A stretch of DNA of 64,000 nucleotides from DATMRF01 sp035566435. Its GTDB lineage: Bacteria; Verrucomicrobiota; Verrucomicrobiia; Limisphaerales; UBA8199. Each line of letters starts with the position of its first letter. Position 1 is the stretch's first letter. Below the pieces are notes generated by a model. The model had not been told where the DNA came from. It worked only from the letters and a program-made list of their open reading frames with translations, and ran no database searches. The stretch lies in contig DATMRF010000044.1 in assembly GCA_035566435.1 (NCBI GenBank), positions 62,001 through 126,000 of the forward strand. Direction: 5' to 3'. Positions 32,707 through 41,428 of this stretch are shown here, piece by piece. The position numbers and the translations under genes were made by a program.

Positions 32707-33078
32707 ATGAAAGCAACCGTTCAACGAGAACCCAGCACCGCCAACCCGCGCGTTCCAGAGTTCGTTTCGCCCGTAGTAAATATCGTCGAGACCAAGGACG
32801 GCTACGTCCTCGAGGCCGAAATGCCGGGGGCGAACAAGGCCGGCCTGGAGGTCACGCTGGAGAACAACGAACTCACGATCGTGGGGCATCGTCACGCCGA
32901 ACCACTGAATGGCGAGGCGCTGTTGCACGAATCCCACAGCGCCGATTACCGGCGTGTCTTTGAGCTGGATCCGGCGATCGACACCGCCAGGATTTCGGCG
33001 CAGATGGAGCAAGGTGTTCTGACGCTCACACTGCCGAAGTCCGAGCGCGTCAAACCGCGAAAGATCACAGTGGACTGA
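32707..33078 (+). CDS. Small heat-shock protein, Hsp20/alpha-crystallin family (second copy)
   Basis: 123 residues from the ATG preceded by GAAAGGAAAG; upstream in-frame codons overlap the first Hsp20 gene and are not used. The alpha-crystallin domain is nearly the whole protein: PVVNIVETKDGYVLEAEMPG, ADYRRVFELDPAIDTARISA and QGVLTLTLPKSE. It is shorter at the N-terminus than its neighbour and only moderately similar, so the two could form mixed oligomers with different clients. Confidence 0.95.
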   Translation: MKATVQREPSTANPRVPEFVSPVVNIVETKDGYVLEAEMPGANKAGLEVTLENNELTIVGHRHAEPLNGEALLHESHSADYRRVFELDPAIDTARISAQMEQGVLTLTLPKSERVKPRKITVD

Positions 33079-33102
33079 CCGCCAAGGCAGCCCACCTTGA
33101 GA

Positions 33103-33133
33103 AGCCCCGCGGGCAGCCCCGCGGGGCTTTTTC
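33103..33133 (+). terminator. Rho-independent terminator behind the hsp20 pair
   Basis: A perfect 10-bp stem GCCCCGCGGG/CCCGCGGGGC with loop CAGC is followed by TTTTTCTT, 25 bases past the second hsp20 stop. Confidence 0.92.
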
Positions 33134-33148
33134 TTGCCTGCTTCGCTC

Positions 33149-35623
33149 CTATTTCAATATCTGGAACAGGCTCGTGAAGTCGTCGGTCCAGAGCGGGACC
33201 TTCGGGGCGTTGGTTGCAACTGACCTGGCGCCGAAGCTGAGTTCGGGCAAGGTGAGCAGGGTTTCATCGTGACTTAGCAAGGCCCAGGTGGAGGGGTACA
33301 GCCACCATTCGTCCTCGGTTTCGTCATAATCGATCAGCGTCATCCGGTATTGGAACTCGCGGGCAAGGTTGGCCACCACCGGCTCGAGGTCCAGGTAGTG
33401 ATTGGAGATATGGACCGCGATGACTCCGTTGGTTTTGACATGCCGCTGGTAAAGCTCGAACGCTTCCCGGGTCAGCAGGTGAACCGGAATAGCGTCGCTG
33501 CTGAAGGCGTCGAGTGCGAGCAAATCGAATTGTTGCGGCGGTTCGCGTTCGAGCGACAGCCGAGCATCGCCCAGAACAACTTCGACCTTGCCGGCGCACT
33601 CAGTTAAATAATTGAACCGGTTGGTTGCCAGCCGATACACCTCCGGGTTGATCTCATAGACTCGCACGTAATCGCCCGGCCGGCTGTAAGTCGTGAGCGT
33701 CCCGGCACCCAGGCCCACGAGGCCTAGGCGGCGCGGGGTGTTTGGCAGCGCCTGCAACGCCAGTCCGATTCCGCTTTCCTCCCCGTAATAGGCGGTCGGC
33801 CACCGGGCTTGCTCGCGGTCCACGAATTGCAGCCCATGGGTGATGCGGCCGTGGCGGAGCAGGAAATAGTGCGATTTCGGGTCGTTCTGCCGATACTCGT
33901 AAACCGTCAGCACGCCATAGAAATCCCGCGACATATAAACGACGCCGCCGCCCGACTTGATACCCTGCATCCAAAGCGCCACGCCCAGCGCAGCCAAACC
34001 GAGAAACAACCAGGCACAGGCCAGCCCGCGCCAGTACCGAAAATTCCTGAACTTCCCGCGGGCAATCCAGGACGCGACGAGCACGAGCAGCAATCCCCAC
34101 GCCGCGAGGCGCAGGACCAAAAAACTGTGATTCGGCGTAGCGCCAAGGTCCTGGCCGAACCGGGCGAAAAAACGGTCCAAGCCCACAAACACCAGGACGG
34201 GCAAGGTGCAAGCCATCCAACGCCACTCATGGGCCGGATTCAAGAGCGATGGCACAAGGTCACGGAAGACACGCCCAACTCTGAACTTCGAACTTTGAAC
34301 CTTGAACTCTGAACTCTTAACTTTGGACTCGCCACTCGCGGCGGACGGCGCCGGCAGACTTTGGACTTGAGACTTTGGACTTGAGACTTTGGACTTGGGA
34401 CTTGAGACTTGAGACCTGGGACTTTGGACTTTGGACTCTATGACCGGTTTGGCGGTCAGGCAGACAGCAAAGAAAAGGAGCCCGCATAGCCACAGGCCGC
34501 AGTGCAATTCGTAATAGTCGGCGAACACCAGCGGCGCGACGACTGCTACCAGGAACCCGCCCAGGGCGCCGCCGGCTGCGACCAGCAAATAGAACGTAGT
34601 CAAAAGGCGCGGGTCGGGCCGGAGCCGGTAAAGCTCGCCATGGCAAACCATGCAACAAATGAACAACCCGACGGAGTAAACCACGAGTTGTTTATAAACC
34701 GAAAGGTCGGAGCCATAAAACAGCGCCCAGCAGATACCGGCGAGGGCCGCAACGAGCCCGAGCGTGAAAGGGAAACGCACATACCAGCGCGGACTATCGA
34801 AGCAGATGATGAAACTTAACAAGTACAAGGCCAACGGAATGATCCATAGGAAGGGAACGGCCGCAACGTCCTGACATAGCTTGTTGGTAATCGCCATTAA
34901 CAGCACCGACGCACAGGCGGGCAACAGCAGCCAGAACGAGAGGACGAGGGCGGAGGGCAGAGGGCCGAGGTTCGTGATGCGTGGTGCGTGACCAGGCCCT
35001 GCGGACTGTGGACTGTGGACCGTGGACTGCGGACTGCCCCCGTTTGCCCGCCACAGCTTCAGGGCGCAAAGGGCGCAAGCAACCGCATAGACGACAAGTC
35101 CGCAGGCCCAGAGTCGGACCTGGAGACTCCGCGTGAAATGCGATTCGACGAAAAAAGGATAGCTCAGGAGCGCCAGCAATGAACCCGTGTTCGAGAGCGC
35201 GTAGAGGCGGTACGGCGACCACCCTGGCTGAGTGCGGCTGAACCAGTGCTGCAAGAGTGGCCCGGTGGAGGCGAGGACGAAATAGGGCAAGCCGAGACTG
35301 GCGGTTAACAGGGCGAGGATTTGCAGCGTCGGATTACCGTCGCCTAGGGGTTTCCAGGCTTCGGAAGGCGTAATGGGCAGCAGCGCGACCGCGCCGGCGA
35401 GCAGCAACAGGTGGGCTATAACCTGGACGCGGGGCCGCAGCCAACGGGTCGTGATGTGAGCGTAGGCATAACCGCCCAACAACAGCGCCTGGAAAAACAT
35501 CAGGCAAGTCGTCCACACTCCGGGTCCGCCGCCGAACCAGGGCAGGATGTACTTCCCGATCAGAGGCTGGACCTGAAACAACAGGAAGGCTCCGGTAAAA
35601 ATCGTAAACGCATAGGCCAGCAT
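33149..35623 (-). CDS. Fused membrane transporter-like / spermidine-synthase-like protein
   Basis: 824 residues. The N-terminal half is membranous with about ten helices (MLAYAFTIFTGAFLLFQVQP at the start is typical of the fused-MFS spermidine synthase family). The C-terminal third is a Rossmann methyltransferase-like domain with VGLGAGTL (nucleotide loop), VYEINPEV, VVLGDARLSLE and LLALDAFSSDAIPVHLLT, as in spermidine synthases. Whether it makes polyamines is unknown; the fused family has no settled substrate. Two low-complexity stretches sit in loops between helices: one around STVHSPQS and one of about 55 residues made of repeated SPKSQV/SSKFKV words, both encoded by GACTT-type repeats. 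Convergent with the hsp20 pair. Confidence 0.85.
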   Translation of the reverse strand: MLAYAFTIFTGAFLLFQVQPLIGKYILPWFGGGPGVWTTCLMFFQALLLGGYAYAHITTRWLRPRVQVIAHLLLLAGAVALLPITPSEAWKPLGDGNPTLQILALLTASLGLPYFVLASTGPLLQHWFSRTQPGWSPYRLYALSNTGSLLALLSYPFFVESHFTRSLQVRLWACGLVVYAVACALCALKLWRANGGSPQSTVHSPQSAGPGHAPRITNLGPLPSALVLSFWLLLPACASVLLMAITNKLCQDVAAVPFLWIIPLALYLLSFIICFDSPRWYVRFPFTLGLVAALAGICWALFYGSDLSVYKQLVVYSVGLFICCMVCHGELYRLRPDPRLLTTFYLLVAAGGALGGFLVAVVAPLVFADYYELHCGLWLCGLLFFAVCLTAKPVIESKVQSPRSQVSSPKSKVSSPKSQVQSLPAPSAASGESKVKSSEFKVQSSKFRVGRVFRDLVPSLLNPAHEWRWMACTLPVLVFVGLDRFFARFGQDLGATPNHSFLVLRLAAWGLLLVLVASWIARGKFRNFRYWRGLACAWLFLGLAALGVALWMQGIKSGGGVVYMSRDFYGVLTVYEYRQNDPKSHYFLLRHGRITHGLQFVDREQARWPTAYYGEESGIGLALQALPNTPRRLGLVGLGAGTLTTYSRPGDYVRVYEINPEVYRLATNRFNYLTECAGKVEVVLGDARLSLEREPPQQFDLLALDAFSSDAIPVHLLTREAFELYQRHVKTNGVIAVHISNHYLDLEPVVANLAREFQYRMTLIDYDETEDEWWLYPSTWALLSHDETLLTLPELSFGARSVATNAPKVPLWTDDFTSLFQILK
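34263..34441. repeat. GACTTTGGACTTGAGACTT-type low-complexity repeat (in frame inside a gene)
   Basis: About 180 bases are dominated by irregular repeats of the words GACTTTGGACTT, GGACTTGAGACT and GAACTTTGAAC. It keeps the reading frame open and encodes a Ser/Lys/Gln/Val-rich linker in a membrane protein. A smaller relative (ACTGTGGACTGTGGAC words) lies at 34995-35035, and a third at 45481-45606. Confidence 0.85.
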
Positions 35624-35711
35624 CGGGGTGATGTTGCCAGCGCGAGCTGAGAAATACCAGTCGCTGGATTTTCATTGCCTTAGGATGCCGAGCAGCGGAC
35701 TGGTTTAAGGT

Positions 35712-36710
35712 ATGCGCATACTTTTTATTGGCGGCACCGGCAACATCTCGGCTGAGTGCGCCGGGTTGCTCTACGAGCACGGTCACGAAATCCTCGTTTT
35801 GAGCCGCGGTCGCAGCGCCGTGCCACCGCAATATCGCGCGCTTTGCGCCGACCGGAAGGACCCGGTCGCCATGCGGAACGCCGTCCGTGACCACCCGCCC
35901 GAGGTGGTGCTCAACTTCCTCGGATACGAAGTGGCGGACGTCCAGCTTGATTTCGAGCTCCTTAACGGCCAAGTGAACCAGTACGTTTTCGTTAGCTCGG
36001 CGACGGTGTATGCCCGGCGGCCAAACCGGTCGCCGATCACCGAGGAAGCGCCAGTGGGCAATCCGTGGTGGGAATACGCGCAAAAGAAACTGGCCTGCGA
36101 ACAGTGGCTGCGGGACCGGTGCACGGAAAACGGATTCCCCGTGACCATTGTCCGGCCGTCTCACACCTATTCGAGGCGATGGATCCCCAGCCCCGTTTCC
36201 AGTTCGAGCTATTCCTTTGCGTCGCGGCTCGAACAGGGCAAACCGGTATTTGTGCCCGATGCCGGCGACAACCCGTGGACGCTCACCGCTGCGAGCGATT
36301 TTGCTGCCGGTCTTGCGGGCCTGGTGGGCAAACCGGAAGCAATGGGCGAAGCATTCCATATCACCAGTGATGAGGTTTTGACCTGGAACCAAATCGTAGC
36401 CGAGATCGCTGCCGCGCTGGGCGTGGACGCGCCGAACGTGGTCAAAGCGCCGACGGATTTAATCTGCGAGGTGGCACCGCAATTGACGGGCACGTTGAAG
36501 GGGGACAAGGCTTATCCTGGGGTATTCGACAACTCGAAGATGAAACGCCTCGTTCCGGGGTTCAAATGCCGCAAACCGTTCCGCGTCGGTGTGCGCGAGT
36601 CGGTCGCCTGGCTGCGCGCGCATCCCGAGCAGCAAAACCTGAATCCCCAAGTCGATTCCATTTGCGACGCGGTGGCCAAGACCTCGGAAGCTCGACGGCA
36701 GGCGACCTGA
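35712..36710 (+). CDS. NAD-dependent epimerase/dehydratase (short-chain family)
   Basis: 332 residues starting MRILFIGGTGNIS, an extended-SDR Rossmann loop (GGTGNIS instead of GxxGxxG). VFVSSATVY and YAQKK supply the Ser and Tyr-x-x-x-Lys catalytic residues. The sequence resembles the plant CSP41-like and sugar-nucleotide epimerase group; the substrate cannot be told. The C-terminal half has the sugar-binding part with TLTAASDFAAGLAGLV and FHITSDEVLTWNQIV. It is a single gene between divergent and convergent neighbours. Confidence 0.88.
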   Translation: MRILFIGGTGNISAECAGLLYEHGHEILVLSRGRSAVPPQYRALCADRKDPVAMRNAVRDHPPEVVLNFLGYEVADVQLDFELLNGQVNQYVFVSSATVYARRPNRSPITEEAPVGNPWWEYAQKKLACEQWLRDRCTENGFPVTIVRPSHTYSRRWIPSPVSSSSYSFASRLEQGKPVFVPDAGDNPWTLTAASDFAAGLAGLVGKPEAMGEAFHITSDEVLTWNQIVAEIAAALGVDAPNVVKAPTDLICEVAPQLTGTLKGDKAYPGVFDNSKMKRLVPGFKCRKPFRVGVRESVAWLRAHPEQQNLNPQVDSICDAVAKTSEARRQAT

Positions 36711-36881
36711 TCAGTAGCCAAGCCCCGGCGGCCTCATCCTCATCCTCTTTCTAGTCCTCTTGCTCCGAATCAGGCTAATTGATGAAGAGCACGAGAAAGA
36801 AGATGACGACGACTTCCTTCCCAACGCGCAACGATCCTGAGCTATGGCAAGGCAGGGGCGGAGGGTTTAACCGGGTCCCGA

Positions 36882-37508
36882 TTACTTATCCTCGGGGTTG
36901 ATAACCGCGAACGTGCGTGCCGCCACGAGGCCGCCAGCGAGATTGGCGACCAGATAAATCCAAAGGTTTGACCACGGCGACAAGCCCATGATCGAAATCC
37001 CGACCGCTACCGCCGGATTGAAAGCGCCGCCCGAAACGCTGCCGACCGAAAAAGCGCCGGTCATGACCGTGAAACCAATGGCGAGACCGTAAAAGGAATT
37101 GCCGGCGGTGGCTTTGGCGGTGGCGCTGTTGAGCACAACATAAACGAGCGCAAAGGTGAACAGGAACTCGGCTAGGAGCGCGGGCCCCGGCCTGACCGTC
37201 ATCAGGCTGGCGGTGTGATCGCCGCGCAAGACGCTCACCGCGAGCGCGGCCAGCGCCGCCCCGCCGATCTGCGCAACCAAGTAGGGCACAACATCCTTCG
37301 TGGCACAACGTCCGCGGCGCCACACACCCAGCGTCACCGCGGGATTATAATGCCCACCGGAAACGTGGCCTCCGGCGTAAATCATCACCATCAAGGCCGA
37401 GCCGATGGCCAAAGGAGCGACGACTCCGGGCCCGCCGATGATGACCGTGCAGCCGACGGTAAGGACCAAAAAGAAGGTCCCGATTAACTCAGTGACGTAT
37501 TTATTCAT
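36882..37508 (-). CDS. Aquaporin / MIP-family channel
   Basis: A 208-residue six-helix channel for water or small neutral solutes in the inner membrane. Both half-helix NPA motifs are present: GGHYNPAVTLG (NPA 55-57) and GGAFNPAVAVG (NPA 164-166). The residue after the second NPA is normally Arg, part of the selectivity filter, and here it is Val167. This suggests a wider or less polar pore than in AqpZ. It starts at ATG with MNKYVTELIGTFFLV, a typical aquaporin N-terminus. Confidence 0.9.
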   Translation of the reverse strand: MNKYVTELIGTFFLVLTVGCTVIIGGPGVVAPLAIGSALMVMIYAGGHVSGGHYNPAVTLGVWRRGRCATKDVVPYLVAQIGGAALAALAVSVLRGDHTASLMTVRPGPALLAEFLFTFALVYVVLNSATAKATAGNSFYGLAIGFTVMTGAFSVGSVSGGAFNPAVAVGISIMGLSPWSNLWIYLVANLAGGLVAARTFAVINPEDK

Positions 37509-37599
37509 AGTTTGTGATGCAGTGGAGTATTCGCCGCTAGTTTAGGCCAGCCCGCCGCCGGTTTCAACCGTTCAGCGCTCGCCGCTCACCGCGCACTCT

Positions 37600-39180
37600 T
37601 CAGCTCGCGCGACGGACTTTTCGCAGCACCAAGTCCGACATTTCGCGGGCAGCCGGCACCTTCAGCCGGAGTGCTACGGCCCAATACACGGCGCAGGCCA
37701 CCGCGCCCGGCACGAAGACGGCGCCCAGTTTGAGCGCCAGGCCGGCGTGGCCAAGCCGTGTTTCCCAAAGCCAGCCGAGCACCGCCGCGACGACGCCAGT
37801 CAGCAAGGCGTTCGGCAGCAGCACCAGCAGGGTGTTGGCGAAGCTCTTCAACCCCAGGCGCACGAGTTTGCGCCGCAGGCCATAAACCAGGAGCACGACA
37901 TTGAAGCAGGCGGTCAGGGTGTTCGCGATTGCCAGGCCGGCCTCGCCCTTGACTCTGGTACCGGCGAAATACTTCAGCAGCAGGAACGCAAAGGCAAGAT
38001 TCACGCACAGGCAAAAGATGCTGATCTTCATCGGGGTCTTGATATCGCTGAGCGCGTAAAACGCCCGGGCGAGGATGTTGTTCATCGAGAACATCAGGAG
38101 CCCAGGCGCGAGACAAGCCAGGGCCAGCGCGGCGCGGGCGGTCGCATCGGGGCCGAATTTGCCGTGTTCGAAGATCAGGCGCACGATCGGCACGGCCAGG
38201 GAGGTGGAGATAGCCGCGGCCAGCAGGTTGCCGAATGCCAAATAGCTCAAGCCCTGGCTTAGCGTCTGGCGGAACTCGGGATAATTCTTCTCCGCGGCCA
38301 GCCCAGCCAGGGTGGGGAGCAGGTAGGTCGCCAGAGAGATTCCAAACATGCCTTGGGGCAACTCCATCAGACGGACCGAGTAGTTGAAGGTTGAGACAAT
38401 GCTCGGATCGAACCAAAACGAGAAGATTTGCGTCAGCAGCACGTTGACTTGAAAAGCGGCGACGCCGATGGAGCCGGGCAGCATTTTGCGGACAACCTCG
38501 CGGACCGTGGGGTCGCGCCAGGGAGAGACCCAATGATAGCGATAGCCTTCACGCGAGAGGCTGGGCAATTGGAAGAAGGCCTGAGCCAGGCCGGCGAGTA
38601 CGACGCCGATGGCCAGGCCAAAGATCTGTCGATCGAGCGTCGGACCCATCCGTGGGGCCAGGAAGAGCACGCTGCCAATCATCACCACATTCAGGATGAC
38701 CGCGCCGAGGGCCGGCACGAAAAAATGGCCCCGAGCGTTGGCCATGCCGATCAACACCGCTGCCAGGCAGACCAGCAGCATGTAGGGAAACATCAGGCGC
38801 AGCAGCCGCAGCATGAGTCGGGTTTCATCGTTGGCGATGCCAAGGCCCAACGCGATCGTGATGCCCACAACCGCCAGGACGGTCACCACCGCCGCTGAGG
38901 CGACCAGTCCGGAAATCACGGCGTTAGCGGCGCGCCACATCTCGGCTTCGCCGTCCCGCACCTCTTTTTGTTTAAAAATCGGGATGAAGGCGGCGGTCAA
39001 AGCGCCTTCGCCCAGGAGGCGGCGAAACAAGTTCGGGACCTGGAAGGCCATGACGAAGGCGCCGGCCACCCAGGTGATGCCCATAAAATTCGAATAGACC
39101 ATCTCCCGCACCATGCCCAGCACCCGGCTGGCGAGCGTCGCCGCGGCCATCGCGCCGGAGGATTTGAGCATTTGTGACAT
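37600..39180 (-). CDS. murJ: Lipid II flippase MurJ (MviN)
   Basis: Moves lipid II across the inner membrane for peptidoglycan synthesis. The 526 residues have about 14 predicted membrane helices. The N-terminus matches the family: ASRVLGMVREMVYSNFMG, FQVPNLFRRLLGEGALTAAF with the conserved Arg, and FSMNNILARAFYALSDIKTP later on. The length is normal. It is transcribed leftward, away from folA by 177 bases, with no clear operon. Confidence 0.95.
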   Translation of the reverse strand: MSQMLKSSGAMAAATLASRVLGMVREMVYSNFMGITWVAGAFVMAFQVPNLFRRLLGEGALTAAFIPIFKQKEVRDGEAEMWRAANAVISGLVASAAVVTVLAVVGITIALGLGIANDETRLMLRLLRLMFPYMLLVCLAAVLIGMANARGHFFVPALGAVILNVVMIGSVLFLAPRMGPTLDRQIFGLAIGVVLAGLAQAFFQLPSLSREGYRYHWVSPWRDPTVREVVRKMLPGSIGVAAFQVNVLLTQIFSFWFDPSIVSTFNYSVRLMELPQGMFGISLATYLLPTLAGLAAEKNYPEFRQTLSQGLSYLAFGNLLAAAISTSLAVPIVRLIFEHGKFGPDATARAALALACLAPGLLMFSMNNILARAFYALSDIKTPMKISIFCLCVNLAFAFLLLKYFAGTRVKGEAGLAIANTLTACFNVVLLVYGLRRKLVRLGLKSFANTLLVLLPNALLTGVVAAVLGWLWETRLGHAGLALKLGAVFVPGAVACAVYWAVALRLKVPAAREMSDLVLRKVRRAS

Positions 39181-39357
39181 TGGCGGCGCAGTCTAAGGGC
39201 TGATTCTCAAACTCCAAAGGACAAAGAATTTACTTCGCCGTTCGCACGCCTCGGTAGGGCTGGTTGTCCTCAACCAGCCGAGAGTGCAGGTTGTTAGTTC
39301 AGTTTCCGACACCTGCCTGAGGCTGGCCTTTACGCGGCGCGTTGGGGGCAACGCGCC

Positions 39358-39837
39358 CTACCTTTCCGCCTTCCTGAGATAGTGCAAGATCCTGAAATCC
39401 GGGGCATCGGCTAACTCTTCCTTCAGCTCAAACCGGTCCTCGAAACCCGGAAAGAACGTGTCACCCTCGACTACGCGCTTCACTAAAGTCAGGTACAGGT
39501 CCGAACACAGAGGCAGCGCTTGCTGGTACACCTGCGCTCCGCCGCAAATGAAAATTTCGCGTCCGGCCACGGCGGGATGGGACGCATCTATTTGAGTCAG
39601 AGCCGGGACCGTCAGAACGCCGGGGATTCCCGCGAGTGTGCGGGTCAGGACGATCGTGGTGCGATTCGGCAGCGGCTTGCCGATGGACTCGAAGGTCTTC
39701 CGTCCCATCACGATGACGTGGCCGGTCGTCATTTTCTTGAACCACTTGAAGTCCTCCGGCAGGTACCAGGGGATTTTGTTACCCGCGCCGATGACGCGGT
39801 TCAGCGACATCGCGGCGATGGCCTTAAACGGTTTCAC
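39358..39837 (-). CDS. folA: Dihydrofolate reductase
   Basis: Reduces dihydrofolate to tetrahydrofolate with NADPH. The 159 residues are a complete type I enzyme: AIAAMSLNRVIGAGNKIPW, the active-site acid in YLPEDFKWF (Asp29), MGRKTFESIGKPLPNRTTIV for cofactor binding, and FICGGAQVY. The start codon is GTG; no better start is nearby. It lies 23 bases behind the PLP-enzyme stop in the same direction, so the two may share a transcript. Confidence 0.96.
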   Translation of the reverse strand: MKPFKAIAAMSLNRVIGAGNKIPWYLPEDFKWFKKMTTGHVIVMGRKTFESIGKPLPNRTTIVLTRTLAGIPGVLTVPALTQIDASHPAVAGREIFICGGAQVYQQALPLCSDLYLTLVKRVVEGDTFFPGFEDRFELKEELADAPDFRILHYLRKAER

Positions 39838-39860
39838 TGGAGCTCAGACTCCGGCAGGTG

Positions 39861-41345
39861 CTAACTCCGGGGATTTAGGGCGCCTTCGATCCGTTTCCAC
39901 AACTCCTCCGGCTCTTCGAGGCCAACTGAGAGGCGGATCAAATAGCGCGAGACGCCGCAGGCCTCTGCCCATTCGAGCTCGGTGTAATGGGCGAGGAGAG
40001 TAAACGGGCAGGCCAATGTGAAAACAGTGCCCAGGCTCGGTCCTTTGCAGACGGGCAGCCGGTCGTAAATGCCAGGCGATTTCGCTTCCGCATCTTTCGG
40101 CAGGAAGGTGAGGAGCGCGCCCCAACCACCCTGGGGGCGCCTCACGGCCTCGTAGGCCTCGCTGAACTCCCATTTGGGATACCAGACCCGTTCGATGGCC
40201 GGGTGACGCCGCAGGCGTTCCGCCAACTGCAAGCCATTATGGTTGTGGCGCGCCATGCGGTCCGGGAACCCGCGCGCCTGCTCATTGAGCACCGCGGCAT
40301 CGTCCCCCCACAGCAGTTCTTCGTGTTGCGCCTGAATCAACGGCCTGAGTTCGTCATAAAGGGGCGAGCGCGGATTGCAGATGAGCGCGCCGCCCATAGC
40401 GTCGCCGGTACCGACGATGAACTTGGTCAGGCTGGTCGCCACCAGGTCCGCGTGATCGCCGAGATCCACGTTGAAGGGCGTCGCGACCACGTCGTCCACC
40501 ACGAGGGGAACGAGGTGTTCACGCAACAGCGGGCTGACGCGGCGCAAGTCCGTCGAGCCCAGCAGCGGATTCCCCGGAATCTCGCAGAATGCACCGGCCA
40601 ACCGTTCGCGGTCGAGCAGGCTGCGCAGGCGGCTTTCGATAGTGTCAAGGTGGTGCAGCAGAATTCCGCCGGGGCCAAACTTTTGCTGCAACTTCAGCGT
40701 ATCGACGTACGGAAAACCCAATTGCGCCGTGGGCCGGCCGGGCGCCCGCGCGAGGATAGCCCGGAGTGCTGCAAACTCGGCGGCCATGCCGGTAGGGGCA
40801 AGAAACACGTCGTCTTCGGCGCAATCGTAAAAGCCGGCGAGTTGCTGCCGCAATGAGCGGCGGATATCCTGAGCGTCCAGGCACGCACTGCGACCGGCAA
40901 GGTGCGCCTCGGCCTGGCGGCTGGAGACGATCAGCCCCGTGTGTTGCCAGAACAACCGCAACGCGGTGTAGCCGGCACCGCTCGCCACAACGGCATGCAC
41001 ACCGTCCCGAGTCACGACTTTGGCCTCGAGGCCGCTCGTTCGACGGACAAAGTCCGCGCTTGCCTCCGCCGCGCGCCGCGAGGGCAACGGCAGGCACGAC
41101 TGGCTGTCCCCGACCCGGCGGCCCAACTCTCGTACTAGTGGATGGACCACAAAACGCGGATAGCCGCTCGTAAGGCGTGCCGTCATCTCCGGGGTCTTCT
41201 CCTCGTAATCCACGACGTCGCGCCAACGCGGCAGCGCGACGGATACTGCATGGATCGAGGCCGGAATGGGCTGGCCCAGTTGGGCCGCGCTCCACACCGG
41301 TTTCTCGAGCAAATCGACCGGGGTTAATGATTCAGTCTCGGACAT
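39861..41345 (-). CDS. Cys/Met metabolism PLP-dependent enzyme (cystathionine gamma-synthase-like)
   Basis: 494 residues from the ATG opening MSETESLTPVDLLEKPVW; 19 further in-frame codons upstream lack support. The fold-type I PLP signature is seen in ATSLTKFIVGTGDAMGGALI, with the Schiff-base Lys in SLTK and the cofactor-binding Asp in VVDDVVATPF. It is about 100 residues longer than typical MetB/MetC enzymes because of an N-terminal extension (LPRWRDVVDYEEKTPEM), a form also known in fungal and some bacterial cystathionine gamma-synthases. Exact reaction (synthase, lyase or methionine gamma-lyase) not resolved. It is divergent from amrS and upstream of folA. Confidence 0.85.
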   Translation of the reverse strand: MSETESLTPVDLLEKPVWSAAQLGQPIPASIHAVSVALPRWRDVVDYEEKTPEMTARLTSGYPRFVVHPLVRELGRRVGDSQSCLPLPSRRAAEASADFVRRTSGLEAKVVTRDGVHAVVASGAGYTALRLFWQHTGLIVSSRQAEAHLAGRSACLDAQDIRRSLRQQLAGFYDCAEDDVFLAPTGMAAEFAALRAILARAPGRPTAQLGFPYVDTLKLQQKFGPGGILLHHLDTIESRLRSLLDRERLAGAFCEIPGNPLLGSTDLRRVSPLLREHLVPLVVDDVVATPFNVDLGDHADLVATSLTKFIVGTGDAMGGALICNPRSPLYDELRPLIQAQHEELLWGDDAAVLNEQARGFPDRMARHNHNGLQLAERLRRHPAIERVWYPKWEFSEAYEAVRRPQGGWGALLTFLPKDAEAKSPGIYDRLPVCKGPSLGTVFTLACPFTLLAHYTELEWAEACGVSRYLIRLSVGLEEPEELWKRIEGALNPRS

Positions 41346-41428
41346 GTCTGAAAAGTCTATACTACTTTGCTTTCCTTTGACAACGGCTTCTCCGGGGCGC
41401 AACTTTAGTTGTGCCCCTTTCGGGCCCT

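Noticed and set aside
32041..33078. CIRCE-type heat-shock operator before hsp20
   Set aside because: The CIRCE arms (TTAGCACTC-N9-GAGTGCTAA) are not present. The inverted repeat there has a different sequence and spacing.
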